Shown in pieces: positions 8,718 through 17,101 of a DNA stretch of 64,000 nt (position 1 is its first letter; each line of letters starts with the position of its first letter). A program made the translations under genes and the position numbers. Location: positions 43,921 through 107,920 of the forward strand of contig CAJUDY010000005.1 in the NCBI GenBank assembly GCA_910584945.1, in the 5' to 3' direction. Source of the DNA: an uncultured Lachnospiraceae bacterium (GTDB lineage: Bacteria; Bacillota; Clostridia; Lachnospirales; Lachnospiraceae). The notes under the pieces are model-generated. The model ran no database searches, had not been told where the DNA came from, and saw only the letters and a program-made list of their open reading frames with translations.

Positions 8718-9782
8718 TTACTTTTGTCCCAGTACGCTTGTTAAAGCTTTCACAAGTCTTTCATTGTCCTCATGACCCTTTACCGCCACCCGGTAGCAGG
8801 TCCTGTCAAGCCCCCGATAGTTGTCGCACCGCCGGATCAGGATTCCCAGAGGCAGAAGCCGCTCATAGAGATCGCAGACGCCGGGCGCGCGAAAGAACAG
8901 GTAATCCGCCTGCCCGTCAAAAACCTGCAGGCCCGCAGCTTCCAGTTCCCCTTTCAGATACGCCCGTTCCTCCCTGATCAGACCGACCGACCGCTCTTTA
9001 TAGGCTTTTTCTTTAAGCGCCGCGATCCCCGCCTCCGAGGCAAGGACGCTGACGCCCCAGCACTGTCCCGCCGCCTCCATCCGCCGAAGAAGCGCCCGGT
9101 TCCCGCTGATCCCGTAGCCCAGGCGAATCCCGGGCATGGCGTACATCTTGGTAAAAGATTTCAGGATGAACAAATATTCCGTCTCTTCTATATCAGAGAC
9201 CAGGGAACGCTCCTCCTGCCCCGTAAAATCCAGAAAGCACTCATCCAGCAGAAGCAGCGTTCGGCAGGCAACCGCTTTCTTAAGGATGCTGCGCAGCAGA
9301 TCCGGCTCTACTAAAAGCCCTGTAGGATTGTTGGGATTACAGAGGAACAGAACGTCCACGCTTTCGTCCATCTTTTCCAGGATATCCTCCCGGATCACAA
9401 GGTCCTCCTGCATATGGTAGAAACGGCACTCGGTCCCCGTCTGCTTTAAGGCCTCCTCATACTCCCCGAAGGTGGGCGCCGTCAGAAGGGCCCGCTTCGG
9501 CTTTAACGCGTATGCCAGACGATAGATGAGATCCGCCCCGCCGTTTCCGCAGAGAAAATCCTCCTCCGGCAGCCCGTACTCCAGCGCCAGACGCCGTCTT
9601 AACTTCCGGCACCTGGGGTCCGGATAGTGAACCGCGTCCCCGAGGCTAGACACCACCGCCTCCCGCACGCTTTTTGGCATCCCCAGCGGATTGATATTCG
9701 CGGAAAAGTCCAGAAGCGTATGTCCTTTTGTCTGTTCCTTCAGATGATCGTCATAGATATTGCCGCCGTGTAATTGATCCAT
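8718..9782 (-). CDS. cobD: Threonine-phosphate decarboxylase CobD (PLP aminotransferase fold)
   Basis: CobD makes (R)-1-amino-2-propanol O-2-phosphate, the linker between the corrin ring and the nucleotide loop. The 354-aa protein has the CobD opening HGGNIYD and LLDFSANINPLG, the substrate loop FLCNPNNPTGLL near residue 150, and the PLP lysine in KSFTKMYAMPGIRLGYG near residue 210. A HisC-type histidinol-phosphate transaminase is the nearest alternative, but the opening motifs and B12 context favour CobD. It lies between the hemC-cobA-hemD fusion and the DUF4132 gene. Confidence 0.9.
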   Translation of the reverse strand: MDQLHGGNIYDDHLKEQTKGHTLLDFSANINPLGMPKSVREAVVSSLGDAVHYPDPRCRKLRRRLALEYGLPEEDFLCGNGGADLIYRLAYALKPKRALLTAPTFGEYEEALKQTGTECRFYHMQEDLVIREDILEKMDESVDVLFLCNPNNPTGLLVEPDLLRSILKKAVACRTLLLLDECFLDFTGQEERSLVSDIEETEYLFILKSFTKMYAMPGIRLGYGISGNRALLRRMEAAGQCWGVSVLASEAGIAALKEKAYKERSVGLIREERAYLKGELEAAGLQVFDGQADYLFFRAPGVCDLYERLLPLGILIRRCDNYRGLDRTCYRVAVKGHEDNERLVKALTSVLGQK

Positions 9783-9820
9783 CGCCCGTCGTCCCCTTAC
9801 TGCAAAATCAAAAAATCCCG

Positions 9821-12208
9821 TTATCCATGAATGCGGTCGTAGAGAAGCACGTCCCGCATACCCTCCGCCGTATACTCCACAGCCGACCGGTGTACCGGAA
9901 TTCCTGCTACCCTGGCCGCCTTCTCCGTCACCGGACCGATGCAGACCGCCTTTGCCTGGAACGTATTTCCCTCGGTCATGGCCGCAAAGGCCTTCACCGC
10001 CGACGCGCTGGCAAAGGTTACATAATCCACCTCCGGCAGAATCCGGTTCAGTTCTTCCCCCCTCCGGGCGTCCACGGCGGTATGGTAGACGGCCAGCGCC
10101 TCATAGGGGATACCCGCCTGATCCAGAGCCTCGTTCAGTTCTCTGGAAGCTTCCTCTGCCCGCAGCAGGAGCGCCCGGTCCTCTTTGGTGAGAGTAGGAA
10201 TCCACTCCGCCGCCAGGTCCCTGCTGCTGTATCTTCCCGGTACGAAATCCGCCCGGATACCCCGGGCCGCCAGAGCGCTCTTCGTCCCCTCCCCGATCAC
10301 GGCAAACCGAAGACCGGAAAGACACCGAAGATCTTTCTCACGCTCCATCAGATAGTCAAAGAAAAGATCCACGCCGTTGCTGCTGGTAAATACGATCCAG
10401 GTATATTGATCCAGCGCGTCCACCGCCTCTTTTAGCGCATCCGTCAGCAGAGGCTCCGTATCGATCAGACTGAAGGAAATCACCTCCGCCCCCTCCGCCT
10501 CCAGCACCCGGCTTTGGTTTTCCGCCATTTTCCTCGAACCGGTCACCAGCACCCGGCAGCCAAAAAGCGGACCCATTTCATTCCATTGTAGTTTTTTCTG
10601 CAGAGCGGCCACCTCTCCCACTACGGAGATAGCCGGCGTCCGGATGCCCTGCCGTTCTGCCGTTTCCGCAATATTCTGCAGCGTTCCCACCGCCGTCTTC
10701 TGCCTGCCGGTGGTCCCTTCCTGGATCACCGCCGCCGGAGTATCCGGGTTCTTGCCGTGGGCGATCAGATTTGCCGCAATCCTGGGAAGATTCTTAAGTC
10801 CCATCAAGAAGACCAGGGTCCCCTCTTCCTTTGCCAGCGTCTCATAATCCAGCACCTCGCCGGTCTTATGGCCCCCCTCATGTCCGGTGATCACATGGAA
10901 GGACGAGGCGTAATCCCTGTGGGTCACGGGAATCCCCCCGTAGGCCGGAGCGCTGTAGCAGGATGACACCCCCGGCACGACCGCAAAATCAATCCCGGCC
11001 TCCCGAAGCTCCAGAGCCTCCTCTCCGCCCCTTCCAAAGACAAAGGGATCTCCGCCCTTTAAGCGGACCACGTTCTTGCCCTCTTTTGCCTTGCGGATCA
11101 GCAGCGCGTTGGTCTCCTCCTGCTTAAGATGATGATGGGAGGAGCGCTTGCCCGCATAGATCAGCTCCGCGTCCTTTCTCGCCTCATTTAACAGGGTATC
11201 CGTGGCAAGACTATCGTAGACGATCACATCCGCCTGCCGGATACAGGACAGACACCCCTTTGTCACCAGCTCCTTCGCCCCGGGACCCGCGCCCACCAGC
11301 CATACCTTTCCCATACAAAGCTTCCCAGCCAGCTCCTGTCCCAGAAGCTCCGCCTCCTGAACATTCAGCCCGGTCGTCCGCTCCCCGGAGGCTTTTCTAA
11401 GATGCCGTCCGTCCCGGGCAAAGGCCGCCTCCATATATAAGGTCTCCCCCTGAAGCCTGGACAAAGCCGCCGCCGGCGCGTTGCAGCTGCCGCCGATGGC
11501 CGAAAGGAAACTGCGCTCCGCCCGCAGACATACCGCCGCCTCTGGATCGTGGATCGCCTCAAGCACCTCCAAAAGGTCCCCATTCCGACTCTCCACCGCC
11601 AGAAGGGCCTGCCCCGCCGCCGGAAGACACACGGAAGGGTCCAAATACTCATAATGATATTCCGCGCTGTCAAGAAGCCCAAGCCGCGTAAGTCCCGCCG
11701 CCGCCAGCACGATGGCGTCGAACTGCCCCTCGGCCAGCTTCCGGAGCCTGGTCTTCACATTACCCCGGTTCAGGCGAATCCTCACCAGCGGGTTAATCTC
11801 CCGGATCTGCAGCTCCCTGCGGAGACTGCTGGTCCCCACCACACTCCCCGGCCTCAGATCCCGAAGCGCCGTCCCGTCAAGGGTAACAATCACATCCTCT
11901 ACCGGCCCCCTGGTCAGCACCGCGCCGATCCCAAGCCCCTCCGGAAACTCCATCGGCAGATCCTTCGCACTGTGCACCGCCAGATCAATCTCTCCCCCCA
12001 AAAGCGCCTCCTCCAGCTCCCGGGTGAATACCCCCTTCCCCCCAAAAGAAGTCAACGACCGATCCAAGATCTCATCCCCCCTGGTGGACATCCCCACAAC
12101 CTCCACCCGAATCTCCGGAAACGCCGCCTCGATCCGCTCCTTCACCATCCCCGTCTGCACCATCGCCAACTCGCTCTTCCTGCTCCCGATCCGTATCGCT
12201 CTCTCCAT
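9821..12208 (-). CDS. Trifunctional HemC-CobA-HemD fusion
   Basis: One 795-aa chain holds three consecutive tetrapyrrole enzymes. HemC (about 1-300) joins four porphobilinogens and keeps the dipyrromethane-cofactor cysteine in AIGGSCNAP at residue 242. CobA (about 300-555) is the SAM uroporphyrinogen-III methyltransferase, with VWLVGAGPGAKELVTKG and VVRLKGGDPFVFGRGGEE. HemD (about 560-795) is uroporphyrinogen-III synthase, with VLVTGSRK and IVFTSSNGVDLFF. The start at 12208 has GGAGG 7 nt upstream. The fusion channels porphobilinogen to precorrin-2, tying heme-type precursors directly to B12. HemD-CobA fusions are common in Clostridia; adding HemC is rarer. Confidence 0.93.
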   Translation of the reverse strand: MERAIRIGSRKSELAMVQTGMVKERIEAAFPEIRVEVVGMSTRGDEILDRSLTSFGGKGVFTRELEEALLGGEIDLAVHSAKDLPMEFPEGLGIGAVLTRGPVEDVIVTLDGTALRDLRPGSVVGTSSLRRELQIREINPLVRIRLNRGNVKTRLRKLAEGQFDAIVLAAAGLTRLGLLDSAEYHYEYLDPSVCLPAAGQALLAVESRNGDLLEVLEAIHDPEAAVCLRAERSFLSAIGGSCNAPAAALSRLQGETLYMEAAFARDGRHLRKASGERTTGLNVQEAELLGQELAGKLCMGKVWLVGAGPGAKELVTKGCLSCIRQADVIVYDSLATDTLLNEARKDAELIYAGKRSSHHHLKQEETNALLIRKAKEGKNVVRLKGGDPFVFGRGGEEALELREAGIDFAVVPGVSSCYSAPAYGGIPVTHRDYASSFHVITGHEGGHKTGEVLDYETLAKEEGTLVFLMGLKNLPRIAANLIAHGKNPDTPAAVIQEGTTGRQKTAVGTLQNIAETAERQGIRTPAISVVGEVAALQKKLQWNEMGPLFGCRVLVTGSRKMAENQSRVLEAEGAEVISFSLIDTEPLLTDALKEAVDALDQYTWIVFTSSNGVDLFFDYLMEREKDLRCLSGLRFAVIGEGTKSALAARGIRADFVPGRYSSRDLAAEWIPTLTKEDRALLLRAEEASRELNEALDQAGIPYEALAVYHTAVDARRGEELNRILPEVDYVTFASASAVKAFAAMTEGNTFQAKAVCIGPVTEKAARVAGIPVHRSAVEYTAEGMRDVLLYDRIHG

Positions 12209-12342
12209 CCCATAGCCTCCTCTATCCATCAAATGTCTATCCCCTGATTATTTTCTCCATCTTCCCCCATAACCTATCGCCGTCCATCTTCTATCATCTC
12301 TCCATTCGCTGCCTCCCTGTCAGCCGCCCCTCTTCTGCCACC

Positions 12343-12505
12343 CGTCAGCCCGTGGCGAGCTGATGTTCCTGCAAGGGGCATTGGGAGGCGTCGGCACTTA
12401 GTGAGTGCAAGCGGTACGCGCCGCACGAACTTAGTACCGCTGCGTCCTCCCACCTAAGCGCAAGCGGCCCCTGAAAGGAATATCTGCCCGCCGCGGGCGT
12501 CCGGA
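12343..12505. repeat. Dispersed palindromic repeat, copy C (full)
   Basis: The left arm begins GTCAGCCCGTGGCGAGCTGA and the right arm ends GGAATATCTGCCCGCCGCGG. The shared core is TTAGTACCGCTGCGTCC followed by CTAAGCGCAAGCGG. The arms are imperfectly complementary, so the element can fold into a long hairpin. It fills most of the 304-nt gap between cbiH and the hemC fusion and lies within about 20 nt of the cbiH stop codon. No reading frame is seen in it. Confidence 0.65.
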
Positions 12506-12512
12506 TAGCCAA

Positions 12513-13244
12513 TTACAGCGAATACCCCCTCGGCGTAATCATCCTCCCGCTCTTCACATACGTCTGCGAATTCCCCACAATCACCACGCTGAACATATCA
12601 ATCTCCGCGTCCTTCACCCCCTCCAGCGTCGTGATACACACATGTTCCTCCCTGCGCCCCGCATTCCGTACAATCCCCACCGGAGTGTCCCCCTTCCGGT
12701 ACTTCATCAGAATGTCCGCCGCCTGCTCCACATATCCCGTCCGTTTCCTGCTCTTGGGGTTATAGAGACACACGATCAAGTCTCCCTGCCCCGCGCAGTC
12801 CACCCGCTTCATGATCAAGCTGAGAGGAGTCATCAGGTCGCTCAGACTGATCACCGCAAAATCATGCATCAGCGGCGCTCCCAGCACCGAAGCCGCCGCG
12901 CTGGCCGCCGTCACCCCCGGCACCGTCTCGATCTCGATGTCCGCCTGCTTTTCCTCCGCCACCTGGTAGATGATCCCCGCCATCCCGTAGATTCCGCTGT
13001 CCCCGCTGGACACCATGGCCACGGTCTGGTCCTTCTTCGCTTCCTCCACCGCCATCTCGCAGCGCTTCACTTCCTGCATCATGGGCGTGGCAAGGTACTG
13101 CTTATCCGGAAAATACTCCTTTAAAATATTTACATAAGTCGTGTACCCGGTCACCACATCCGCCTTTTTGATCACCTCGATGGCTTTCGCCGTCATATGT
13201 TCATATCCGCCCGGCCCAAAACCGACCACGTATAATTTCCCCAT
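12513..13244 (-). CDS. cbiH: Precorrin-3B C17-methyltransferase CbiH/CobJ
   Basis: This SAM-dependent enzyme methylates C17 and drives ring contraction. The 243-aa product has the tetrapyrrole methylase opening GKLYVVGFGPGGYEHMTAKA, the MVSSGDSGIYGMAG motif near residues 95-108, and ETVPGVTAASAAASVLGAP. The start at 13244 follows GGAAGGAA. It lies 27 nt after hemA in the riboswitch-controlled operon and is followed by repeat copy C. Confidence 0.95.
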   Translation of the reverse strand: MGKLYVVGFGPGGYEHMTAKAIEVIKKADVVTGYTTYVNILKEYFPDKQYLATPMMQEVKRCEMAVEEAKKDQTVAMVSSGDSGIYGMAGIIYQVAEEKQADIEIETVPGVTAASAAASVLGAPLMHDFAVISLSDLMTPLSLIMKRVDCAGQGDLIVCLYNPKSRKRTGYVEQAADILMKYRKGDTPVGIVRNAGRREEHVCITTLEGVKDAEIDMFSVVIVGNSQTYVKSGRMITPRGYSL

Positions 13245-13271
13245 ATCGTTTATTCCTTCCCAAATATTATC

Positions 13272-14450
13272 TTAATCCTCTTTCATATGTTCAAAAAATG
13301 CCCGCAGATCCTCCGGATTGGAGTGGTCCCGGATCTTGTAGAACATCTTGTCGATGGCTTTCCCGAACCCCTTTTTCTCCGCCTCCTGAAGCATCCAGGC
13401 CTTCATCTTTTTGATCTTTGGAAGCGCCTGCTGGAATACCATCCAGCGTTCGAAATCCAGACGAATCTCTTCCAGAATCTGATCCGCCTCCAGCACCTCA
13501 TGCTGCTTCTTTTCGTTGTTGGCCCTGGCCAGCTCCTGAAAATCATCGATGTCATAGCGCTTGATTCCCGGAAGCCACTCGGCCTTCTCCTCAATGTCGA
13601 TGGGCACCGCCAGATCCACCAGTACCCTGGGCTTCGAAGTCTTCAGGCTCTTGGCCAGCTTTTCATAAGTCAGCGTATAGTGGGGGCTGCTTGTCGCACT
13701 GATGATAACGTCCATCTCATCCACCAGCGTATACCGGTTCTCATACTCCATCACTTCATAGAAGGCCTTGTGATGGCAGTCTTCCCGGGCCTTCAGGAGA
13801 TTCCTGGACGTGATGCAGATCCGAATTCCCTCCATACACTGCAGATTCTTCAGCACCACGCCCCCGATCTTGCCGGAGGCCCCGATCAACATAACTTTGC
13901 GCCCCTTCAGGGAACCAAAGGTCTGCTCCGCCGCTTTGACCGCCATGGTGGCCGCAGAAACGGTGGTCCTGGACAGCTCCGTCTCGGTCTTGACCTTTTT
14001 CGCCGCCGTCACCGCATAGCGGAACAGGGTATTCAGATACACGTCGCAGACGCCGGCTTCCCTTGCCTGTTCGTGGGCCCGCTTCACCTGCCCCAGGATC
14101 TGGTCCTCTCCCATCACCATAGAGTGAAGCCCCGCCGCCACCTGAAACAGATGACGAACGGCCCCGGTTCCGCTGTAAAAACGCACATAATCCCCGATAT
14201 TTTCCACATCCGAAGCTTCCGCGAACTCCAGAAGCAGATTCTGCATCTGGGTAAAATTACTCTCCGTCCGCTCGGAATACGTATAGACTTCCGTCCGGTT
14301 GCAGGTGCTGATGACCACGCATTCCGCGGCATAGCCCCGCTCCAGCATCTGTCTCATCAGATCGATCTGCACCTGCTTTTGAAAGGCAAACAATTCCCGG
14401 ATAACCAGGGGCGCATTCTGATGGCTGATACTGATCAGCGAAATCCCCAT
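13272..14450 (-). CDS. hemA: Glutamyl-tRNA reductase HemA
   Basis: HemA reduces glutamyl-tRNA to glutamate-1-semialdehyde, the first committed step of C5 tetrapyrrole synthesis. The 392-aa protein has the catalytic Cys50 in STCNRTE, GEDQILGQVK near residue 110, and the NADPH-binding stretch VMLIGASGKIGGVVLKNL. Its ATG overlaps the cbiF stop by one base (TAATG), showing tight coupling. Its position under the B12 riboswitch means precursor supply is set by cobalamin demand. hemB and hemL are not in the window. Confidence 0.95.
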   Translation of the reverse strand: MGISLISISHQNAPLVIRELFAFQKQVQIDLMRQMLERGYAAECVVISTCNRTEVYTYSERTESNFTQMQNLLLEFAEASDVENIGDYVRFYSGTGAVRHLFQVAAGLHSMVMGEDQILGQVKRAHEQAREAGVCDVYLNTLFRYAVTAAKKVKTETELSRTTVSAATMAVKAAEQTFGSLKGRKVMLIGASGKIGGVVLKNLQCMEGIRICITSRNLLKAREDCHHKAFYEVMEYENRYTLVDEMDVIISATSSPHYTLTYEKLAKSLKTSKPRVLVDLAVPIDIEEKAEWLPGIKRYDIDDFQELARANNEKKQHEVLEADQILEEIRLDFERWMVFQQALPKIKKMKAWMLQEAEKKGFGKAIDKMFYKIRDHSNPEDLRAFFEHMKED

Positions 14451-15205
14451 TACTCTGTCACTCCTTTTCGGAATTCGGTGGTGAATGTCTTATCGTACAG
14501 TTTTGACAGTTCATACTCGTCTCCCAGAAAATCGCCCACCACGGTCAGGGCGGTCTTCTGGATGCCCGCCTCCTTTACCCGCTCCGCGATATTGGTCAGA
14601 TCTCCATACACGATTTTCTGGTCCTCCCAGGTCGCCTTGTAGACCACCGCCACCGGGGTCTCTTCCCGGTAGGCCTGCCGCAGAATCTCAGACATTTCCT
14701 TTAGCATGCCCACGCTTAAAAAAATAATCATGGTGGCGTTGTGCTTTGCCAGATCCAGAAGCTTTTCCTTGGGTGGCATGGGCGTCCGCCCCTCCATCCT
14801 GGTCAGGATCACCGTCTGGCTGACGCCCGGCAGCGTATATTCCTTCTTCAGCACCGCCGCCGTGGCCAGGAAGGAGCTGACCCCCGGAATCACCTCATAC
14901 GAGATTCCAAGAGCATCCAGCCGGTCCATCTGCTCCCGGTGCGCCCCGTAGATCGCCGGATCGCCCGTATGTACCCGTGCGGTCTTTAGGCCCTTTTCCT
15001 CCGCGTCCTTGATGACCTCGATTACCTGGTCCAGATCCATAGCGGCGCTGTTGTATATTTTCGCGCCCTCCTTTGCATCCGACAGCACCTGCGGATTCAC
15101 CAGCGAACCGGCATAGATGATCACATCCGCCTCGTCGATCCGCTTCTTTCCCTTGATCGTCAAAAGTTCCGGGTCCCCGGGACCCGCTCCGATAAATGTT
15201 ACCAT
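14450..15205 (-). CDS. cbiF: Precorrin-4 C11-methyltransferase CbiF/CobM
   Basis: CbiF methylates C11 using SAM. The 251-aa product begins MVTFIGAGPGDPELLTIKG and has the YAGSLVNP, VHTGDPAIYGA and YEVIPGVSSFLATAA motifs. The start at 15205 is preceded by AGGAG 9 nt upstream. The frame is open further upstream, but that stretch is the riboswitch leader and its terminator, so the longer form is rejected. It is the first gene of the cobalamin operon. Confidence 0.95.
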   Translation of the reverse strand: MVTFIGAGPGDPELLTIKGKKRIDEADVIIYAGSLVNPQVLSDAKEGAKIYNSAAMDLDQVIEVIKDAEEKGLKTARVHTGDPAIYGAHREQMDRLDALGISYEVIPGVSSFLATAAVLKKEYTLPGVSQTVILTRMEGRTPMPPKEKLLDLAKHNATMIIFLSVGMLKEMSEILRQAYREETPVAVVYKATWEDQKIVYGDLTNIAERVKEAGIQKTALTVVGDFLGDEYELSKLYDKTFTTEFRKGVTE

Positions 15206-15250
15206 ATCTTCGTCTCCTAAATTAAAGTTCCATTGCTGATTTTTGTTATT

Positions 15251-15283
15251 AAAAAACCTGCAGCTTGCCGATCGCCACAGGTT
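15251..15283 (-). terminator. Regulatory intrinsic terminator after the cobalamin riboswitch
   Basis: On the minus strand AACCTG...CAGGTT is followed directly by six T residues. It lies between the riboswitch and cbiF, so it is the likely expression platform for transcription attenuation when adenosylcobalamin is bound. Confidence 0.7.
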
Positions 15284-15383
15284 CTCCACCCAATACCTTC
15301 CTCTCCGCGCCCATGCGCACAGAGTACCCTTTTCTTCCAAAGGTCGTATTTTCCGGATCTGCTTTCATCGGAAGCTCCCCTTG

Positions 15384-15547
15384 GTCAGAAAGCAGGTTTC
15401 CTGACTTGCGGTTTCTATCGCTCCATCTCCCTTCTCACCTTCCGGCAATGGTTCTTAAGATATCGCTTTCCCGCTTACAGTGACCGGATCGCTCAGGATT
15501 CCCACCTGATTCCCTCTTCTGTCCTTTACAGGACAGCACTTTCTGAC
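15384..15547 (-). ncRNA. Cobalamin (AdoCbl-type) riboswitch
   Basis: The minus strand shows a closing P1 stem with perfect arms GTCAGAAAG (15547-15539) and CTTTCTGAC (15392-15384). The core GGTGGGAATCCTGAGCG runs into the GTCACTGTAAGCGGG element, and the B12 box is AAGTCAGGAAACCTGC just before the 3' P1 arm. Position, order and spacing fit the cobalamin riboswitch class. It controls cbiF and the genes after it. Confidence 0.93.
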
Positions 15548-15562
15548 AACATGACTAGAAAA

Positions 15563-15591
15563 AGAATACCATAATTCTGCCAGCCCGTCAA
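15563..15591 (-). promoter_or_regulatory. Promoter of the cobalamin operon
   Basis: TTGACG and TATTCT are separated by 17 nt on the minus strand. Transcription would begin near 15556, just upstream of the riboswitch P1 stem. Confidence 0.75.
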
Positions 15592-15633
15592 TTTTTTGAC
15601 AGAAACTTTTCCTCTCTTTTCCTGCCCTGCCAC

Positions 15634-15662
15634 TTGAAAATATGCGTATATTCTGATACAGT
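15634..15662 (+). promoter_or_regulatory. Promoter of the DUF1292 gene
   Basis: TTGAAA and TACAGT are separated by 17 nt, about 50 nt upstream of the DUF1292 start. It is divergent from the B12 operon promoter. Confidence 0.6.
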
Positions 15663-15714
15663 TATAAAGGGGGAATTACCAACCGAATACAAAGAAGAAA
15701 TGTGAGGTTTACAA

Positions 15715-16065
15715 ATGTCCAGTACATGTGATGAAACAAAATGCAACGGCGACTGCGCTTCCTGCGGAGGTGACGGCGTAACGGTCACCCTGACCCTGGA
15801 TGACGACAGCACCATCGAGTGCGGCATCGTGGGAATCTTCGACGCGGACAACAAGGAGTATATCGCGCTCCTTCCTCTGGATGAAGACGGGAAGAATTCC
15901 GACGGAGAGGTGTTCTTATACCGCTATAAGGTGGATGCAGCCGGCACGCCGCAGCTTGAGAATATCGAGAGCGATGAGGAGTATGAGGCCGCATCGGACG
16001 CCTTCGACGAACTTCTGGATTCCATGGAGTACGACGAACTGGTCTCCGAGGAAGAGCTGAACTGA
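15715..16065 (+). CDS. DUF1292 protein with a Cys-rich N-terminus
   Basis: The 116-aa acidic protein has the DUF1292 core (VTLTLDDDSTIECGIVGIF, then YIALLPL and EVFLYRY). A Cys cluster at the N-terminus (CDETKCNGDCASCGG) holds four cysteines that could bind a metal. The family has no established function; members are small acidic cytoplasmic proteins of Firmicutes. It is monocistronic, with its own promoter and a strong terminator, and is divergent from the cobalamin operon. Confidence 0.8.
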   Translation: MSSTCDETKCNGDCASCGGDGVTVTLTLDDDSTIECGIVGIFDADNKEYIALLPLDEDGKNSDGEVFLYRYKVDAAGTPQLENIESDEEYEAASDAFDELLDSMEYDELVSEEELN

Positions 16066-16080
16066 ATATTGACAGCATTT

Positions 16081-16117
16081 CGGACCAGCCCAAAGTACAC
16101 GGCTGGTCCGGGTTTTA
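16081..16117 (+). terminator. Intrinsic terminator of the DUF1292 gene
   Basis: CGGACCAGCC and GGCTGGTCCG form a perfect 10-bp stem around CAAAGTACAC, followed by GGTTTTATT. It lies between convergent DUF1292 and coaX. Confidence 0.9.
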
Positions 16118-16118
16118 T

Positions 16119-16883
16119 TCAACAGTTTTTTTCATAGATAATCTTCAGCCCTTTTAAAAGCAGCTCGTCATCCAGCAGGATCTCGTGTCGGCAGTGAGGA
16201 ATCAGAGACCTGGCAAGGCCGCCGGTAGCGATGATGGTCAGCTTCTGTCCCATCTCCTCCTCCATCCGGTCCAGCATCCCGTCCAGCAGGGCCGCGTTTC
16301 CGTAGAAAACCCCGCTCTTCATGCAGTCCACCGTATTTTTCCCGATCAGCTTTGCGGGGGGCTCGATGCTGATCTTGGGAAGCTGCGCGGTCTTGGCCGT
16401 CAGCGTATCCGCCGAGATCCGCGCCCCCGGGATAATGGCTCCGCCGATATAGTTCTTCTTCCCGTCCACGATACAGATGGTGGTGGCCGTCCCCATATCG
16501 ATGATGGCCGCCGGAACCGGATACTCGTGGACCACAGCCACCGCATTGACGATCCGGTCGCTTCCCACCTGTCTTGGATCGTCCATCAGGATATTTAAGC
16601 CGGTCTTCACCCCCGGCCCGATGACCATCACTTCATGATTCAGGATTTTTTCCATGGAGCGTTTGACCGTATTGGTCACCGGAGGAACCACGGAAGAGAT
16701 AATTCCGCCGTCCAGGTCGTCCGTGTGAATCCCGTAAAGCTCCAGAATATTTTTAAAACTGATGGCATACTCCAGCTCCGTCCTTGTGGACACGGTGGAG
16801 AGCCGCTCCACAAAACAAATCTTTTCCTTATCAATACATCCGACCACAATATTTGTATTGCCGATATCTACTGCCAGTATCAT
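16119..16883 (-). CDS. coaX: Type III pantothenate kinase CoaX
   Basis: CoaX phosphorylates pantothenate, the first step of coenzyme A synthesis. The 254-aa protein starts MILAVDIGNTNIVVGCID, the phosphate-binding motif of the ASKHA fold, and has the type III motifs DPRQVGSDRIVNAVA and IDMGTATTICIVDGK. The start at 16883 follows AGAAAGGG; an upstream in-frame start would add 29 unrelated residues. It is the last gene of coaBC - small membrane protein - coaX. Confidence 0.95.
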   Translation of the reverse strand: MILAVDIGNTNIVVGCIDKEKICFVERLSTVSTRTELEYAISFKNILELYGIHTDDLDGGIISSVVPPVTNTVKRSMEKILNHEVMVIGPGVKTGLNILMDDPRQVGSDRIVNAVAVVHEYPVPAAIIDMGTATTICIVDGKKNYIGGAIIPGARISADTLTAKTAQLPKISIEPPAKLIGKNTVDCMKSGVFYGNAALLDGMLDRMEEEMGQKLTIIATGGLARSLIPHCRHEILLDDELLLKGLKIIYEKNC

Positions 16884-16900
16884 AACAATCCCTTTCTCTC

Positions 16901-17086
16901 CTACTTTCTGAACAACGCCATAACCAGCCAGATCACACTGAGCGGCGTCATCAGGAAGACAAAGCCGCACAGAAATTTCGCCGAAAAGGCCATATCTCCC
17001 ATGAATCCATATCCCATGCCCGCGGACAAAATGCTGAATGCAAGCGCCAGTACGCTGATGAGTATCTTGTAACTTTTCTTATTCAT
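16901..17086 (-). CDS. Small two-helix membrane protein between coaBC and coaX
   Basis: The 61-aa protein has two hydrophobic segments (about residues 8-28 and 37-58) joined by a short loop, a Lys-rich start (MNKKSYK) and a C-terminal RK. A ribosome site (AAAGGG) precedes the ATG. The gaps to coaBC (15 nt) and coaX (17 nt) support real translation within the CoA operon. I do not recognise a family. A role at the membrane linked to CoA or pantothenate is only a guess from context. Confidence 0.6.
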   Translation of the reverse strand: MNKKSYKILISVLALAFSILSAGMGYGFMGDMAFSAKFLCGFVFLMTPLSVIWLVMALFRK

Positions 17087-17101
17087 ACTTTAAGCCCTTT
17101 T

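Noticed and set aside
1..15205. Recently transferred B12 island
   Set aside because: No integrase, tRNA junction or clear composition break was seen; the repeats in its gaps also occur elsewhere in the window.
15206..15340. N-terminal extension of CbiF
   Set aside because: The sequence is the riboswitch leader and its terminator; the family start and a strong SD are at 15205.
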